A program made the translations under genes and the position numbers. From contig NZ_NESA01000004.1 in the NCBI RefSeq assembly GCF_002778315.1, positions 124,001-188,000 of the forward strand: a stretch of 64,000 nucleotides of DNA, in the 5' to 3' direction. The notes below the pieces were generated by a model. It was not told the origin of the DNA and searched no databases. It saw nothing but the letters and a program-made list of their open reading frames with translations. Each line of letters opens with the position of its first letter. Within the stretch, counting starts at the first letter, position 1. Of this stretch, positions 1 to 9,065 are shown one piece after another. The DNA comes from Limnohabitans sp. JirII-31 (GTDB taxonomy: Bacteria > Pseudomonadota > Gammaproteobacteria > Burkholderiales > Burkholderiaceae_C).

Positions 1-826
1 TGCTCAATTGTAGGCGTGGCAGTGCGGCACATGCATTGGCACGGGTGGCATGTGCCAGCTCAGCCAAAGGCATGCCGCGCAAGTCGGCCAGCACTTGCGC
101 AATGCGTGGCAACTCAGCCGGCGTGTTGCGACCTTGTGGCTGGCCGGCGCTGCGTTGGGCTGCGGTGGCATACAGCCAGTGCGGTGGAATGTCGGGTGCG
201 TCTGTTTCGAGCACGATGGCCGACAGCGGCAACTCGGTGGCCAAGCGGCGCAACTGCAAGGCGCGGTCAAACGTGAGCGCGCCGCCAAAGCCCAATTTAA
301 ACCCCAGATCGATGAAGGCTTGCGCTTGTTGCAGGCTGCCGTTGAAGGCATGGGCAACGCCACCCACCACGGGGATGTCGCGCAGGCTCTTGAGCAAGCT
401 GTCTGCCGAGCGACGCACATGCAAGATCACCGGCAGTTGGTGGCGTTGCGCGAGCTTGAGTTGTGCGCGGTAAAACAGCAGCTGTTTTTGCCAAGCTTCT
501 GGCGTGTTCAGTGTGGGTACAAAACCGTCCAAGCCGATCTCACCCACAGCCACCAAACGACAGTCGTCACGTTGGGCATGCAGGCACTGGTCAACTTGTT
601 CGAGATCGCTCAGCGTGCTTTGTGGCGTGTAGAGGGGGTGAATGCCCAGCGCGTATGCGTCGCTACCTTGATGTGACAACGCGCGCACAGCGTCAAAGTC
701 AGCGGCTTGTACGGCGGGAATGACGCAACATGTCACGCCTTCCTCTCGTGCGCGAGCCCGAACCAGAGCGCGGTCAGTGGCGAATTCCGCAGCGTCAAGG
801 TGGCAGTGAGTGTCGATCCAGAACAT
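1..826 (-). CDS. tatD: TatD family metal-dependent hydrolase (3' end cut by window edge)
   Basis: Likely a TatD-type metal-dependent nuclease; family members are cytosolic 3'-5' exonucleases on DNA and RNA with an amidohydrolase barrel. The frame starts at the ATG at 826 and is still open at base 1, giving 275 codons; the family is about 260 aa, so only a short tail can be missing. FWIDTHCHLD holds the HxH metal pair (residues 7 and 9), GEIGLD the metal-bridging Glu, ILHVRR and VAHAFNG further metal His residues, and LETDAPD the C-terminal Asp. It lies upstream of a J-domain gene on the other side of a 49-bp gap. The family call is firm; the exact substrate is not shown by sequence. Confidence 0.9.
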   Translation of the reverse strand, partial: MFWIDTHCHLDAAEFATDRALVRARAREEGVTCCVIPAVQAADFDAVRALSHQGSDAYALGIHPLYTPQSTLSDLEQVDQCLHAQRDDCRLVAVGEIGLDGFVPTLNTPEAWQKQLLFYRAQLKLAQRHQLPVILHVRRSADSLLKSLRDIPVVGGVAHAFNGSLQQAQAFIDLGFKLGFGGALTFDRALQLRRLATELPLSAIVLETDAPDIPPHWLYATAAQRSAGQPQGRNTPAELPRIAQVLADLRGMPLAELAHATRANACAALPRLQLS

Positions 827-875
827 GGCCTTTGATTATCGAGGCCAAGCGCATAGCGCAGGTGCGGAGGATCGC

Positions 876-1220
876 TCAGATGTAGGCGTGCAATCGACCC
901 CGACGGTCGTAGGTGGTCAACACCCCGTGGTGGTCTGACAGGGCATGCGGGTCGTCAGCGTGGGCAGCGGGCTGGAGGATGGCACGAGGCCCCTGCACCT
1001 GGCGCAACCATTGGTCATAGGCGTAGCGCCGCTCAGGCGAAGACAGGGTGGCATAAGCGGCATTGAGTTCGGCCATGTGCTCACCACTGGCAGGCAGTTG
1101 GCCTGTCGTGCGGTCTGGGTGGTAACGCTTGGCCAAGGCGCGATAAGCCGCACGAATGACGTCGGGCTCCGCCGTCGGTGCCACGCCTAGCAATGCGTAA
1201 TGGTCTTGAAATCCGTCCAT
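876..1220 (-). CDS. J-domain (DnaJ-like) co-chaperone, small
   Basis: A 114-aa protein that is mostly one J domain: helix II, then the HPD tripeptide at residues 34-36 (YHPDR) that stimulates DnaK ATPase, then helices III and IV. It lacks the Gly/Phe linker, zinc finger and substrate-binding domain of full DnaJ, so it is a minimal J protein that presumably directs DnaK to a particular client. The ATG at 1220 is preceded by an AT-rich 55-bp gap with a possible -35 (TTGTAA, 1255-1260) and -10 (TATACA, 1230-1235), spacing 19, which would give a very short leader. The client is unknown. Confidence 0.85.
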   Translation of the reverse strand: MDGFQDHYALLGVAPTAEPDVIRAAYRALAKRYHPDRTTGQLPASGEHMAELNAAYATLSSPERRYAYDQWLRQVQGPRAILQPAAHADDPHALSDHHGVLTTYDRRGRLHAYI

Positions 1221-1275
1221 GTGGCGGATTGTATAGAAAAACCAATAAAAAGTATTACAAATTAACAGAAGTGAA

Positions 1276-1995
1276 TTATTTGATTGAATTCAATTCGTCT
1301 TCGAGCTGGCCTTGGTTCAACTGCAATTGGCGGCTACACCGTGCGGCCAGTGCGGTGTCATGGGTCACCAAGATAAAAGCGGTGCCTTGCTCTCGGGCCA
1401 GTTGCAGCATCAAGCCAAACACTTGGTCGGCGGTGCTGCGGTCCAGGTTGCCGGTGGGCTCGTCGGCCAGCACACAGGCGGGACGTGTGACCAATGCACG
1501 GGCAATCGCCACGCGCTGGCGTTCACCGCCAGACAGCTCGGCAGGACGGTGGTGCAAGCGCTCCCCCAGGCCCACAGCACGCAAGATGGCTTGGGCCTGT
1601 ACCGTGGCCGCTTCGCGGTCTAGGCGACGAATCCACAGCGGCATGGCCACGTTATCGAGGGCGCTGAACTCGGGCAGCAGGTGGTGAAACTGGTAGACAA
1701 AGCCCAGGTGTTGGTTGCGTAACACGCCCAACTGGGTCACGCTGAGTCCTTGCAGTGGCTGCCCTGACCAAGACACGGTGCCTGAGGTGGGAGCATCCAG
1801 GCCACCCAGCAAATGCAGCAGGGTGCTTTTGCCAGAACCTGATGCGCCCACGATGGCCAAGGTTTCGCCTGCATGGACCGTCAAGTTGACGCCTTGCAAC
1901 ACGGTCACATCCAAAGGGCCTTCGCGAAAGCGTCGACCCAAAGCGCGTGCCACCAGCACGGGGTCTGATGGGACGATCTGGCTGTGTTCACTCAT
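1276..1995 (-). CDS. lolD: LolD, ATPase of the lipoprotein-releasing ABC transporter
   Basis: A 239-aa ATPase that powers release of outer-membrane lipoproteins from the inner membrane to LolA. Walker A is GASGSGKST (residues 50-58), followed by the Q-loop, the LSGGERQR signature and Walker [12 protein letters not shown], the last being typical of the MacB/LolD subfamily. The start is taken at the ATG at 1995, which overlaps the last bases of the upstream lolC gene (stop at 1988-1990). A longer frame exists but reads back into lolC. The 8-bp overlap implies translational coupling. The matching chaperone gene lolA lies elsewhere in this window, at 37292. Confidence 0.95.
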   Translation of the reverse strand: MSEHSQIVPSDPVLVARALGRRFREGPLDVTVLQGVNLTVHAGETLAIVGASGSGKSTLLHLLGGLDAPTSGTVSWSGQPLQGLSVTQLGVLRNQHLGFVYQFHHLLPEFSALDNVAMPLWIRRLDREAATVQAQAILRAVGLGERLHHRPAELSGGERQRVAIARALVTRPACVLADEPTGNLDRSTADQVFGLMLQLAREQGTAFILVTHDTALAARCSRQLQLNQGQLEDELNSIK

Positions 1996-3256
1996 AGCGC
2001 AGCGCCTCGGCAGGGTTGATGCGGCTGGCGCGCCAGCTCGGGTACAGCGTGGCCACCAGTGCCATGGCCAGTGAGAGCAACACAATGGGCCAAATGTCGG
2101 CCGATTGCGGGTCGCTGGGCATGCGGCTGATCAGGTAAATGTCGCGCGGCAAAAAGCTCGCCCCCAAGGCGTTTTCGATGGCGGGCACGATGACGTCAAT
2201 GTTGAAGGCCACGCCCAAGCCCAGCAGCAAGCCCGCCAAGGTGCCGAGCACGCCCACGGTGGCACCTTGCACCACAAAGATGGTCATGATGCTGCGCGGG
2301 CTCGCACCCAAGGTGCGCAAGATGGCAATGTCGGCCCGCTTGTCGGTCACCGTCATCACCAGGGTGGTGACCAGGTTGAACGCTGCCACCGCCACGATGA
2401 GTGTGAGGATGATGAACATCATGCGTTTCTCCACCTGCACGGCCGCAAACCAGTTGCGGTTTTGTCGGGTCCAGTCGCGCACGATCACATTTGGTCCCAG
2501 TTGCGCTGCCAAGTCAGAGGCCACACTGCGGGCTTGTTGACTGTCTTTGAGTTTCAGGCGCACGCCACTCGGCGAGGTCAAGCGAAAGATGCGCTGTGCA
2601 TCGTCAATGTGCAGCAGCACCAGCGTGGCGTCGTATTCGTAGTGGCCTGAGTCAAACAGCCCGGCCACGGTGAGTTGTTTCAGGCGTGGCATCACGCCTG
2701 CGGGGGTGACCTGGCCGCCGGGTGCCACCAGCGTCACGCGGTCACCCACTTGCACGCCGAGTGCGCGTGCCAACTCGCCACCCAGCACCACGTTGAAGCT
2801 GCCGGGTTGCAAGGCATCGCGTACCGACGGAGGCAATTGCAAGGTGAAGTCAGTGACCTGGGTTTCCAGTTCAGGCGCAATGCCACGCACCATGGCGCCG
2901 CGCATGTCGTCACCACGCGCCATAAGCGCTTGCTGTGCCACAAAAGGCGCGGCTGCCAGCACCGAGGGGTGTTGGCGCGCTTGGGCCATCAAGCCCGTCA
3001 CATCCGCAAAGCCTTCACTGTCGGTGGCCAGTAATTCGATGTGGGCCACCACAGCCAACATGCGGTCACGCACTTCTTTTTGAAAACCGTTCATCACACT
3101 CAACACAATGATCAGCGCGGCCACACCCAGGGCTATGCCCAGCATGGACACACCTGAGATGAACGAGATGAAACCATTGCGTCCGCTGGAGCGGCCAGCG
3201 CGGGTATAGCGCCAACCAATCAGCAGCTCATAAGGAATTCGGGAGGGGGCAGTCAT
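1988..3256 (-). CDS. lolC: LolC/LolE family lipoprotein-releasing permease
   Basis: A 422-aa inner-membrane permease of the Lol exporter. It has one transmembrane helix near residues 28-55, a large periplasmic domain, and three C-terminal helices forming the FtsX-like core (roughly residues 275-415). The N-terminal segment with RYTRAGR and [15 protein letters not shown] is characteristic of LolC/LolE. Only one permease gene is present, directly upstream of lolD; E. coli has separate lolC and lolE. In many betaproteobacteria a single permease may act as a homodimer, so LolC and LolE cannot be told apart here. Confidence 0.93.
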   Translation of the reverse strand: MTAPSRIPYELLIGWRYTRAGRSSGRNGFISFISGVSMLGIALGVAALIIVLSVMNGFQKEVRDRMLAVVAHIELLATDSEGFADVTGLMAQARQHPSVLAAAPFVAQQALMARGDDMRGAMVRGIAPELETQVTDFTLQLPPSVRDALQPGSFNVVLGGELARALGVQVGDRVTLVAPGGQVTPAGVMPRLKQLTVAGLFDSGHYEYDATLVLLHIDDAQRIFRLTSPSGVRLKLKDSQQARSVASDLAAQLGPNVIVRDWTRQNRNWFAAVQVEKRMMFIILTLIVAVAAFNLVTTLVMTVTDKRADIAILRTLGASPRSIMTIFVVQGATVGVLGTLAGLLLGLGVAFNIDVIVPAIENALGASFLPRDIYLISRMPSDPQSADIWPIVLLSLAMALVATLYPSWRASRINPAEALRYE

Positions 3257-3298
3257 GTCAGGCGCGATTGTGTCATCACATCACAGACAATCACGCCC

Positions 3299-4327
3299 AT
3301 GCCTTCTGTTTTGCCTGCGTCAGTTGCCCCTCTCACTGTGTTGCCCTATGCCTTGTGGACCGTGCACGAGAGTGAACAAGCCGCGTTGGCGCAAGTTCTC
3401 AATGCGCTGCCCCTGCCCAATCTGCGCGCTTGGGGTTCGCAGTCGCAACGCCGTGTCGTGGTGCAAGAACCGCCGACAGGGTGGGCACCCGCTGCGTTGT
3501 CGTTGCCGCACGAGCGCCTTCAGGCCCAAGCCCTGGGCTGGCCCGTGGTCGATGGCTGTCTGCCTTGGGCTGCGCAGCGCGCCGCTGAACTTGGGCTACA
3601 GGTCGCCTCGTCTGACACGGGGGCGCCCGCCGCCTGGGGCTTCATCAGCTTGTGCAATTGGCAAGTGAGCAATGGTCAAGTCACCCTGGGTCACCCGGCA
3701 CAGCTGGCGCTCGATGACGGCACCGACTCGGCGCTGTTCAACGCCATGGCCCCATTTTTTGCCGAAGACGGCTTCACGCTCCACCGCGATGTCCCGGGAC
3801 GTTGGCTGGTGCACTCGCCTGTGTTGGCCGATGTGCCCACGGCCTCGCTCGAGCGCGTGATCGGTCGCAACATCGACCCCTGGCTGGTGGGCGGTGACGC
3901 TCCGAGCGGGGTGGCCAAGTTGCTGCGACGTTTGCAAAACGAGATGCAAATGTTGCTCTACACCCATGCGGTCAACGCGCACCGTGCGGTGAGCATCAAC
4001 TCGTTTTGGTTGCATGGCACCGGTGCGTTGCCTGTGTCGTTGGCACACCAGCCCGTACCCATGCACTTGGTGAACCACTTGCGCGACAGCGCGATGCAAC
4101 AAGACCTGATGGCCTGGCTAGAGGCCTGGCAGCGCGTGGACGCGGAGGTCATTGCACCCTTGCTGGCTGCGGTGTCCCAAGGGCAGACGCCCCAGTTGGT
4201 GCTGTGCGGCGAGCATGAGCACCATGTGTACGACAGCGCCAAGCCAGGCTTGTGGCAACGTTTACGTGGCCACTTCAAGCCCCTCATCTTAGACACTGTG
4301 TTAGCGGTGACTGCCCCGAAAGAATGA
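3299..4327 (+). CDS. Conserved hypothetical protein upstream of recJ (possibly COG4255-like)
   Basis: A 342-aa soluble protein with no signal peptide or membrane helix. I do not recognise a catalytic motif with certainty. Proteins in this position, next to recJ in Burkholderiales, are often labelled phosphoglycerate-mutase-like or COG4255; that label is from memory and not shown by the sequence. Visible landmarks are a Trp-rich central part with NSFWLHGTGALP (around residues 233-244) and a C-terminal region ending in a basic tail. The ATG at 3299 has no strong ribosome site. It ends 4 bp before the recJ start, so the two are probably co-transcribed. Function unassigned. Confidence 0.75.
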   Translation: MPSVLPASVAPLTVLPYALWTVHESEQAALAQVLNALPLPNLRAWGSQSQRRVVVQEPPTGWAPAALSLPHERLQAQALGWPVVDGCLPWAAQRAAELGLQVASSDTGAPAAWGFISLCNWQVSNGQVTLGHPAQLALDDGTDSALFNAMAPFFAEDGFTLHRDVPGRWLVHSPVLADVPTASLERVIGRNIDPWLVGGDAPSGVAKLLRRLQNEMQMLLYTHAVNAHRAVSINSFWLHGTGALPVSLAHQPVPMHLVNHLRDSAMQQDLMAWLEAWQRVDAEVIAPLLAAVSQGQTPQLVLCGEHEHHVYDSAKPGLWQRLRGHFKPLILDTVLAVTAPKE

Positions 4328-4331
4328 CCCC

Positions 4332-6041
4332 ATGCAATTGATTCCACGCGATATGCCGCCTCGCAGTGTCTGGGCTTTGGAGCAAGCAGGCCTGCACCCA
4401 CTGCTGGCGCGTCTGTATGCCGCACGTGGCGTGAGCGATCCGCACGCCATGGACGTCTCGCTGGCGCATTTATTGTCCCCTGACGGATTGAAGGGCATTC
4501 AACAAGCGGCGGTGTTGTTGGCCGACGCGGTGGCTGCCGACCGACGGCTGTGCATCGTGGCCGACTACGACTGCGACGGGGCCACCGCTTGTGCCGTGGC
4601 GCTGCGTGGGCTGCGCATGTTGGGGGCACGTCATGTGTCGTACATCGTGCCCGATCGCGTGGTGGATGGTTATGGCCTGACGCCACCGATTGCCGAGCGC
4701 GTCAAGGCCAGTGGTGCGGATGTGTTGATCACCGTGGACAACGGCATTGCCAGTGTGGACGGCGTGGCCACGGCCAAAGCTCTGGGTCTGCAAGTGGTGG
4801 TGACCGACCACCATCTGCCTGCTGCGGTGTTGCCGCAAGCCGACGCCATCGTCAACCCCAACCAACCCGGCTGCACCTTTGCCAGCAAATCCCTGGCCGG
4901 GGTGGGCGTGATGTTTTATGTGCTGTTGGCACTGCGGTCTGAGCTGCGCACGCGTGGCGTGTTCGCCTTGGCGGCGCAGCCCAAGCTTGACAGTTTGCTG
5001 CCTCTGGTGGCGCTGGGCACTGTGGCCGATGTGGTCAAGCTCGACGCCAACAACCGCCGTTTGGTGGCGCAAGGTTTGGTGCGTGTGCGCAAAGGCCACA
5101 TGCCAGTTGGCATGACGGCTTTGTTTGTGGCAGCAGGCCGACAGAGCGCGCAATGCACCTCGCAAGACTTTGGCTTTGCCTTAGGGCCGCGCATCAACGC
5201 TGCGGGGCGTCTGTCGGACATGACCTTGGGCATCGAGTGCTTGAGCACCGACGACGTGGCGCGCGCCACCGAGCTGGCCACCCAGCTCGACCGCATCAAC
5301 CGAGAGCGCCGTGACATCGAAGGCGACATGCGTGAACAAGCGTTGGCCTTGGCGCAAGACATGTTCGACCCCGAGGAAGAACCGCCGTCGGCCTTGTGCG
5401 TGTTTGACCCCGACTTTCATGAAGGCGTGGTGGGCATCGTGGCCTCCAAGCTCAAAGACCTGCACCATCGCCCCACCTTTGTCTTTGCCCCCAGCCAAGC
5501 GAATGGCAAAAGTCATGAGCTCAAAGGCTCGGGCCGTTCCATTCCAGGTTTTCATTTGCGCGATGCCTTGGACTTGGTGGCCAAACGCCACCCCGGTGTG
5601 TTGCTGCGTTTTGGTGGACACGCCATGGCCGCGGGTTGCACGCTGGACGAAGAACACCTGGCCACCTTCGAAGAAGCCTTGCAACAGGTGGCTCAGGAGT
5701 GGCTCGATGCCGCCACCTTGCAACGCCGCCTGGAAACCGATGGCCCCTTGCTGCCTGAGTACCGCCGCCACGATGTGGCCCATACGTTGGCGCGTGAGGT
5801 TTGGGGCCAAGGTTTTGCGGCACCCACCTTCAGCGAAGAAGTCGAGGTCTTGGGTCAGCGGCTGGTGGGCGAGAAACACTTGGCCTTGAAGTTGCGCCAC
5901 CAAGGCCAACTGGTGGACGGCATATGGTTTGGCCGGGTTGACCCTTTGCCCTCTCTTGCCCATTTGGCTTTTCGCCTGGAAGCCGACGAGTGGCAGGGCA
6001 ACCAACGCGTGCGCTTTGTGGTGGAAGCCATGGGCGAATAA
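4332..6041 (+). CDS. recJ: RecJ single-stranded-DNA-specific 5'-3' exonuclease
   Basis: A 569-aa DHH-family nuclease acting in RecF-pathway recombination, mismatch repair and base-excision repair. DHH motif I is ADYDCDGATA (Asp 78, 80, 82), the signature TDHHLP places DHH at 159-161, and the DHHA1 domain carries GGHAMAAGC from residue 428. A C-terminal OB-like domain follows. The length matches bacterial RecJ. It starts 4 bp after the preceding gene, which suggests an operon. Confidence 0.97.
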   Translation: MQLIPRDMPPRSVWALEQAGLHPLLARLYAARGVSDPHAMDVSLAHLLSPDGLKGIQQAAVLLADAVAADRRLCIVADYDCDGATACAVALRGLRMLGARHVSYIVPDRVVDGYGLTPPIAERVKASGADVLITVDNGIASVDGVATAKALGLQVVVTDHHLPAAVLPQADAIVNPNQPGCTFASKSLAGVGVMFYVLLALRSELRTRGVFALAAQPKLDSLLPLVALGTVADVVKLDANNRRLVAQGLVRVRKGHMPVGMTALFVAAGRQSAQCTSQDFGFALGPRINAAGRLSDMTLGIECLSTDDVARATELATQLDRINRERRDIEGDMREQALALAQDMFDPEEEPPSALCVFDPDFHEGVVGIVASKLKDLHHRPTFVFAPSQANGKSHELKGSGRSIPGFHLRDALDLVAKRHPGVLLRFGGHAMAAGCTLDEEHLATFEEALQQVAQEWLDAATLQRRLETDGPLLPEYRRHDVAHTLAREVWGQGFAAPTFSEEVEVLGQRLVGEKHLALKLRHQGQLVDGIWFGRVDPLPSLAHLAFRLEADEWQGNQRVRFVVEAMGE

Positions 6042-6062
6042 ACCGACACATCCGAGATACCC

Positions 6063-6821
6063 ATGGCGACCCATAAAAAGCAGCAGCTCCCCGACGTGAA
6101 TTTTTCCGAGTACGGACCCGTGCGCTATTTGCACCTGGGCACCGAGTGGATTCAAGGCTCGATGCTGATTGACAAGCCGTTCGACATTGAGCTGGAGTAC
6201 GTGCAGCGCATGATGGCGTGGCTGCTGTTTGTCGAGCCCGACCGCGTGGCCAAACTGCATGCCATGCAACTGGGCTTGGGGTCTGCGGCGCTGACCAAGT
6301 TTTGCCACAAACATTTGCGCATGAAGACCACGGCCATCGAGCTCAACCCGCAGGTCATTGCGGCGTGCCGCCTGTGGTTCAAGCTGCCCGCTGACACGGC
6401 CAAGCTCAACGTGGTGTTGGGCGATGCGGCCGAGGTGGCCAAGCATGCCCATTGGCAAGGTCAAATCGATGCCTTGCAGGTGGATCTCTACGACCACGAA
6501 GCCGCCTCACCCGTGCTCGACAGCGCCGAGTTTTATGCCGACTGCCGCCGCTTGCTGACCGACGACGGGTGCATGACGGTGAATTTGTTTGGTCGCAGCT
6601 CCAGCTTTGCCCAGAGCGTGGAAAAAATGGCACAAGCCTTTGGCGCCGATGCCTTGTGGGCTTTCAAGCCGACACGCGAGGGCAACACCATTGTGTTGGC
6701 GCAACGCACGCCCAAGGTGGTGAAGCGGGCCGAGTTGATGGCCCGGGCGGAAGCCATCCAAGCCCGTTGGCCATTGCCTGCGACCAAATGGGTGCGTGTC
6801 TTCAAACCCTTGAGCCCCTGA
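6063..6821 (+). CDS. Spermidine-synthase-like SAM-fold protein
   Basis: A 252-aa Rossmann-fold protein resembling the catalytic half of spermidine synthase. QLGLGSAALTKF fits the nucleotide-binding glycine loop, IELNPQVI the acidic residue after strand 2, and ALQVDLYDHEAASPV the position of the catalytic Asp segment. It lacks a recognisable N-terminal beta-strand domain of full length, and such stand-alone homologues are often of unproven polyamine activity. It follows recJ by 21 bp on the same strand. A 131-bp gap without a visible gene follows, before the transporter operon. Confidence 0.8.
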   Translation: MATHKKQQLPDVNFSEYGPVRYLHLGTEWIQGSMLIDKPFDIELEYVQRMMAWLLFVEPDRVAKLHAMQLGLGSAALTKFCHKHLRMKTTAIELNPQVIAACRLWFKLPADTAKLNVVLGDAAEVAKHAHWQGQIDALQVDLYDHEAASPVLDSAEFYADCRRLLTDDGCMTVNLFGRSSSFAQSVEKMAQAFGADALWAFKPTREGNTIVLAQRTPKVVKRAELMARAEAIQARWPLPATKWVRVFKPLSP

Positions 6822-6952
6822 GCGCCAAGCCGCACCAGATCAGGGTTTACCCGGTTTCCCGACGTGACAGGGCGTAGGTGGAACCCACATCATGTGTAAG
6901 CACTGTGACCCGCACAATTCGCGCCATGTTCGCTGTTCTTTGAGGAGAAGAA

Positions 6953-7438
6953 ATGATCAAAAGTCAAAAAGACTTTTTCTCCGGCCTAATGTTCACATTG
7001 GTCGGTGGTGGTTTTGCTGTAGGTGCCATGAATTACTCCGTGGGTACCGGTGCTCGCATGGGCCCTGGGTACTTCCCGTTGTTGTTGGGCATCGTGCTGG
7101 CCGTGTTGGGTGCCTTCATCATCTTTTATTCGCTGGTAGAGCACGCCGAAGACGGTGACAAGGTGGGCAAGTTCGCTTGGCGGCCTATCTTTTACATCTT
7201 GGGCTCTAACTTGGCGTTTGGTGTGTTGTTGGGTGGTCTGCCCAGCATCGGTCTGCCAGCCATGGGCTTGATCATGGCGATTTATGCCTTGGTTTTGATT
7301 GCCAGCAAAGCGGGTGAAAACTTCGTCCTCAAAGACGTGTTGGTTCTTGCAACCATTCTGTCGGTTGGCAGCTACTTGGCGTTCATCGTTCTGCTCAAAC
7401 TGCAGATGCCGGTGTGGCCTACCTTCATCACTGGTTGA
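6953..7438 (+). CDS. tctB: TctB-like small membrane subunit of a tripartite tricarboxylate transporter
   Basis: A 161-aa membrane protein with four hydrophobic helices, matching the 4-TM small subunit of TTT carriers, which stabilises the large TctA channel for sodium- or proton-coupled carboxylate uptake. The start ATG at 6953 is preceded by a good ribosome site (gaggagaag). The tctA gene follows after a 17-bp gap. The periplasmic TctC gene that usually leads such operons is absent immediately upstream; the nearest Bug/TctC gene is at 10362, past a DUF3422 gene. Confidence 0.9.
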   Translation: MIKSQKDFFSGLMFTLVGGGFAVGAMNYSVGTGARMGPGYFPLLLGIVLAVLGAFIIFYSLVEHAEDGDKVGKFAWRPIFYILGSNLAFGVLLGGLPSIGLPAMGLIMAIYALVLIASKAGENFVLKDVLVLATILSVGSYLAFIVLLKLQMPVWPTFITG

Positions 7439-7455
7439 GTCGGGAGAATAAAAAA

Positions 7456-8967
7456 ATGGATCTGCTTTCAAACCTTTCTTTGGGTTTTGGCGTGGCCTTC
7501 ACGCCCATCAACCTGATGTACGCCTTGGTCGGTTGTATCTTGGGCACGCTGATTGGCGTGTTGCCAGGCATCGGCCCAGTCGCCACCATCGCCATGTTGT
7601 TGCCTGCCACCTATGCGCTGCCCCCTGTGTCAGCGCTGATCATGTTGGCCGGTATTTACTATGGCGCCCAGTATGGTGGTTCGACCACCGCGATTTTGGT
7701 GAACTTGCCGGGTGAGTCGTCGTCCGTGGTGACCACCATTGACGGCTACCAAATGGCTCGTAAAGGCCGTGCGGGCCCTGCACTGGCTGCTGCTGGTCTG
7801 GGTTCGTTCTTTGCTGGCTCCGTGGGTACTTTGATCTTGGCTGCGTTCGCACCGCCTTTGACCGAGTTGGCCTTCAAGTTCGGTCCTGCCGAGTACTACT
7901 CGCTCATGATCTTGGGCTTGGTGGGTGCTGTGGTGTTGGCTTCGGGTTCGTTGCTCAAAGCCATTGCGATGATTGTGTTGGGTTTGCTGATGGGCCTGAT
8001 TGGCACCGACGTGAACTCTGGCGTGGCGCGCTTTAGCTTTGACATTCCTGAGTTGACCGACGGTGTGGGCTTTGTGGCTGTGGCCATGGGTGTGTTTGGT
8101 TACGGCGAGATCATCTCGAACCTGTCGCAACCCGAAGACGAGCGTGAAGTGTTCACTGCCAAGGTGGAGGGCTTGTTCCCCACCAAGGAAGACTTCAAGA
8201 ACATGATTCCTGCGGTGCTGCGTGGCACGGCTTTGGGTTCTATTCTTGGCGTGTTGCCAGGTGGCGGTGCTTTGCTGGCAGCGTTTGCGGCTTACACGAT
8301 TGAGAAGAAAACCAAGCTCAAGCCTGGCGAAGTTCCTTTCGGTCAAGGCAACATCCGCGGTGTGGCGGCACCTGAGTCGGCCAACAACGCCGGTGCACAA
8401 ACCTCCTTCATTCCCTTGCTGACCTTGGGCATTCCACCCAACGCTGTGATGGCCTTGATGGTGGGTGCCATGACGATTCACAACATCCAGCCGGGTCCTC
8501 AGGTGATGACCAGCAACCCTGAGTTGTTCTGGGGTCTGATTGCCTCGATGTGGATTGGTAACCTGATGCTCGTGATCTTGAACCTGCCTTTGATTGGCAT
8601 GTGGATCAAGCTGTTGTCGGTGCCTTACCGCTTCTTGTTCCCCGCCATTGTGTTGTTCTGCGCCATTGGTGTGTACTCGACCAACAACAACACCTTCGAC
8701 ATCTGGTTGGTGGCAGCCTTTGGTTTCATCGGCTACCTGTTCGTGAAGTTGGGTTGCGAGCCTGCGCCTTTGCTGCTGGGTTTCATCTTGGGCCCCATGA
8801 TGGAAGAGAACTTGCGTCGTGCCCTGCTGCTGTCACGCGGTGACTGGTCGGTGTTCGTGACCCGTCCTCTGTCGGGTGGTCTGTTGGCTGCTGCACTCTT
8901 GCTGCTGATCATTGTGCTGTTGCCATCGATCCGCTCCAAACGCGAAGAAGCCTTCGTGGAAGAGTGA
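7456..8967 (+). CDS. tctA: TctA-like large membrane subunit of a tripartite tricarboxylate transporter
   Basis: A 503-aa integral membrane protein with about eleven to twelve helices. It shows the duplicated TTT motif: GTLIGVLPGIGP near the N terminus and GSILGVLPGGGA in the second half, the two halves of the substrate path. The start is the ATG at 7456; a longer frame would begin inside tctB. The gene is followed by a strong terminator at 8991-9015, so the transcription unit is tctBA only. The substrate depends on the Bug partner and is not deducible here. Confidence 0.94.
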   Translation: MDLLSNLSLGFGVAFTPINLMYALVGCILGTLIGVLPGIGPVATIAMLLPATYALPPVSALIMLAGIYYGAQYGGSTTAILVNLPGESSSVVTTIDGYQMARKGRAGPALAAAGLGSFFAGSVGTLILAAFAPPLTELAFKFGPAEYYSLMILGLVGAVVLASGSLLKAIAMIVLGLLMGLIGTDVNSGVARFSFDIPELTDGVGFVAVAMGVFGYGEIISNLSQPEDEREVFTAKVEGLFPTKEDFKNMIPAVLRGTALGSILGVLPGGGALLAAFAAYTIEKKTKLKPGEVPFGQGNIRGVAAPESANNAGAQTSFIPLLTLGIPPNAVMALMVGAMTIHNIQPGPQVMTSNPELFWGLIASMWIGNLMLVILNLPLIGMWIKLLSVPYRFLFPAIVLFCAIGVYSTNNNTFDIWLVAAFGFIGYLFVKLGCEPAPLLLGFILGPMMEENLRRALLLSRGDWSVFVTRPLSGGLLAAALLLLIIVLLPSIRSKREEAFVEE

Positions 8968-8990
8968 TCAGGGCTCACGCCTTGTCTTGA

Positions 8991-9015
8991 AACGGCACCT
9001 TCGGGTGCCGTTTTT
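8991..9015 (+). terminator. Rho-independent terminator of tctBA
   Basis: A 9-bp stem AACGGCACC / GGTGCCGTT closed by the stable TTCG tetraloop and running into five T residues, 23 bp after the tctA stop codon. Confidence 0.92.
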
Positions 9016-9065
9016 CATAGGGCTTGAGTTTTGCGACACAATCTTTCTAAACAGAAAGGCTGCCC

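Noticed and set aside
5181-6497. 438-codon frame antisense to recJ and the spermidine-synthase-like gene
   Set aside because: Same shadow composition, spans two real genes and their gap.
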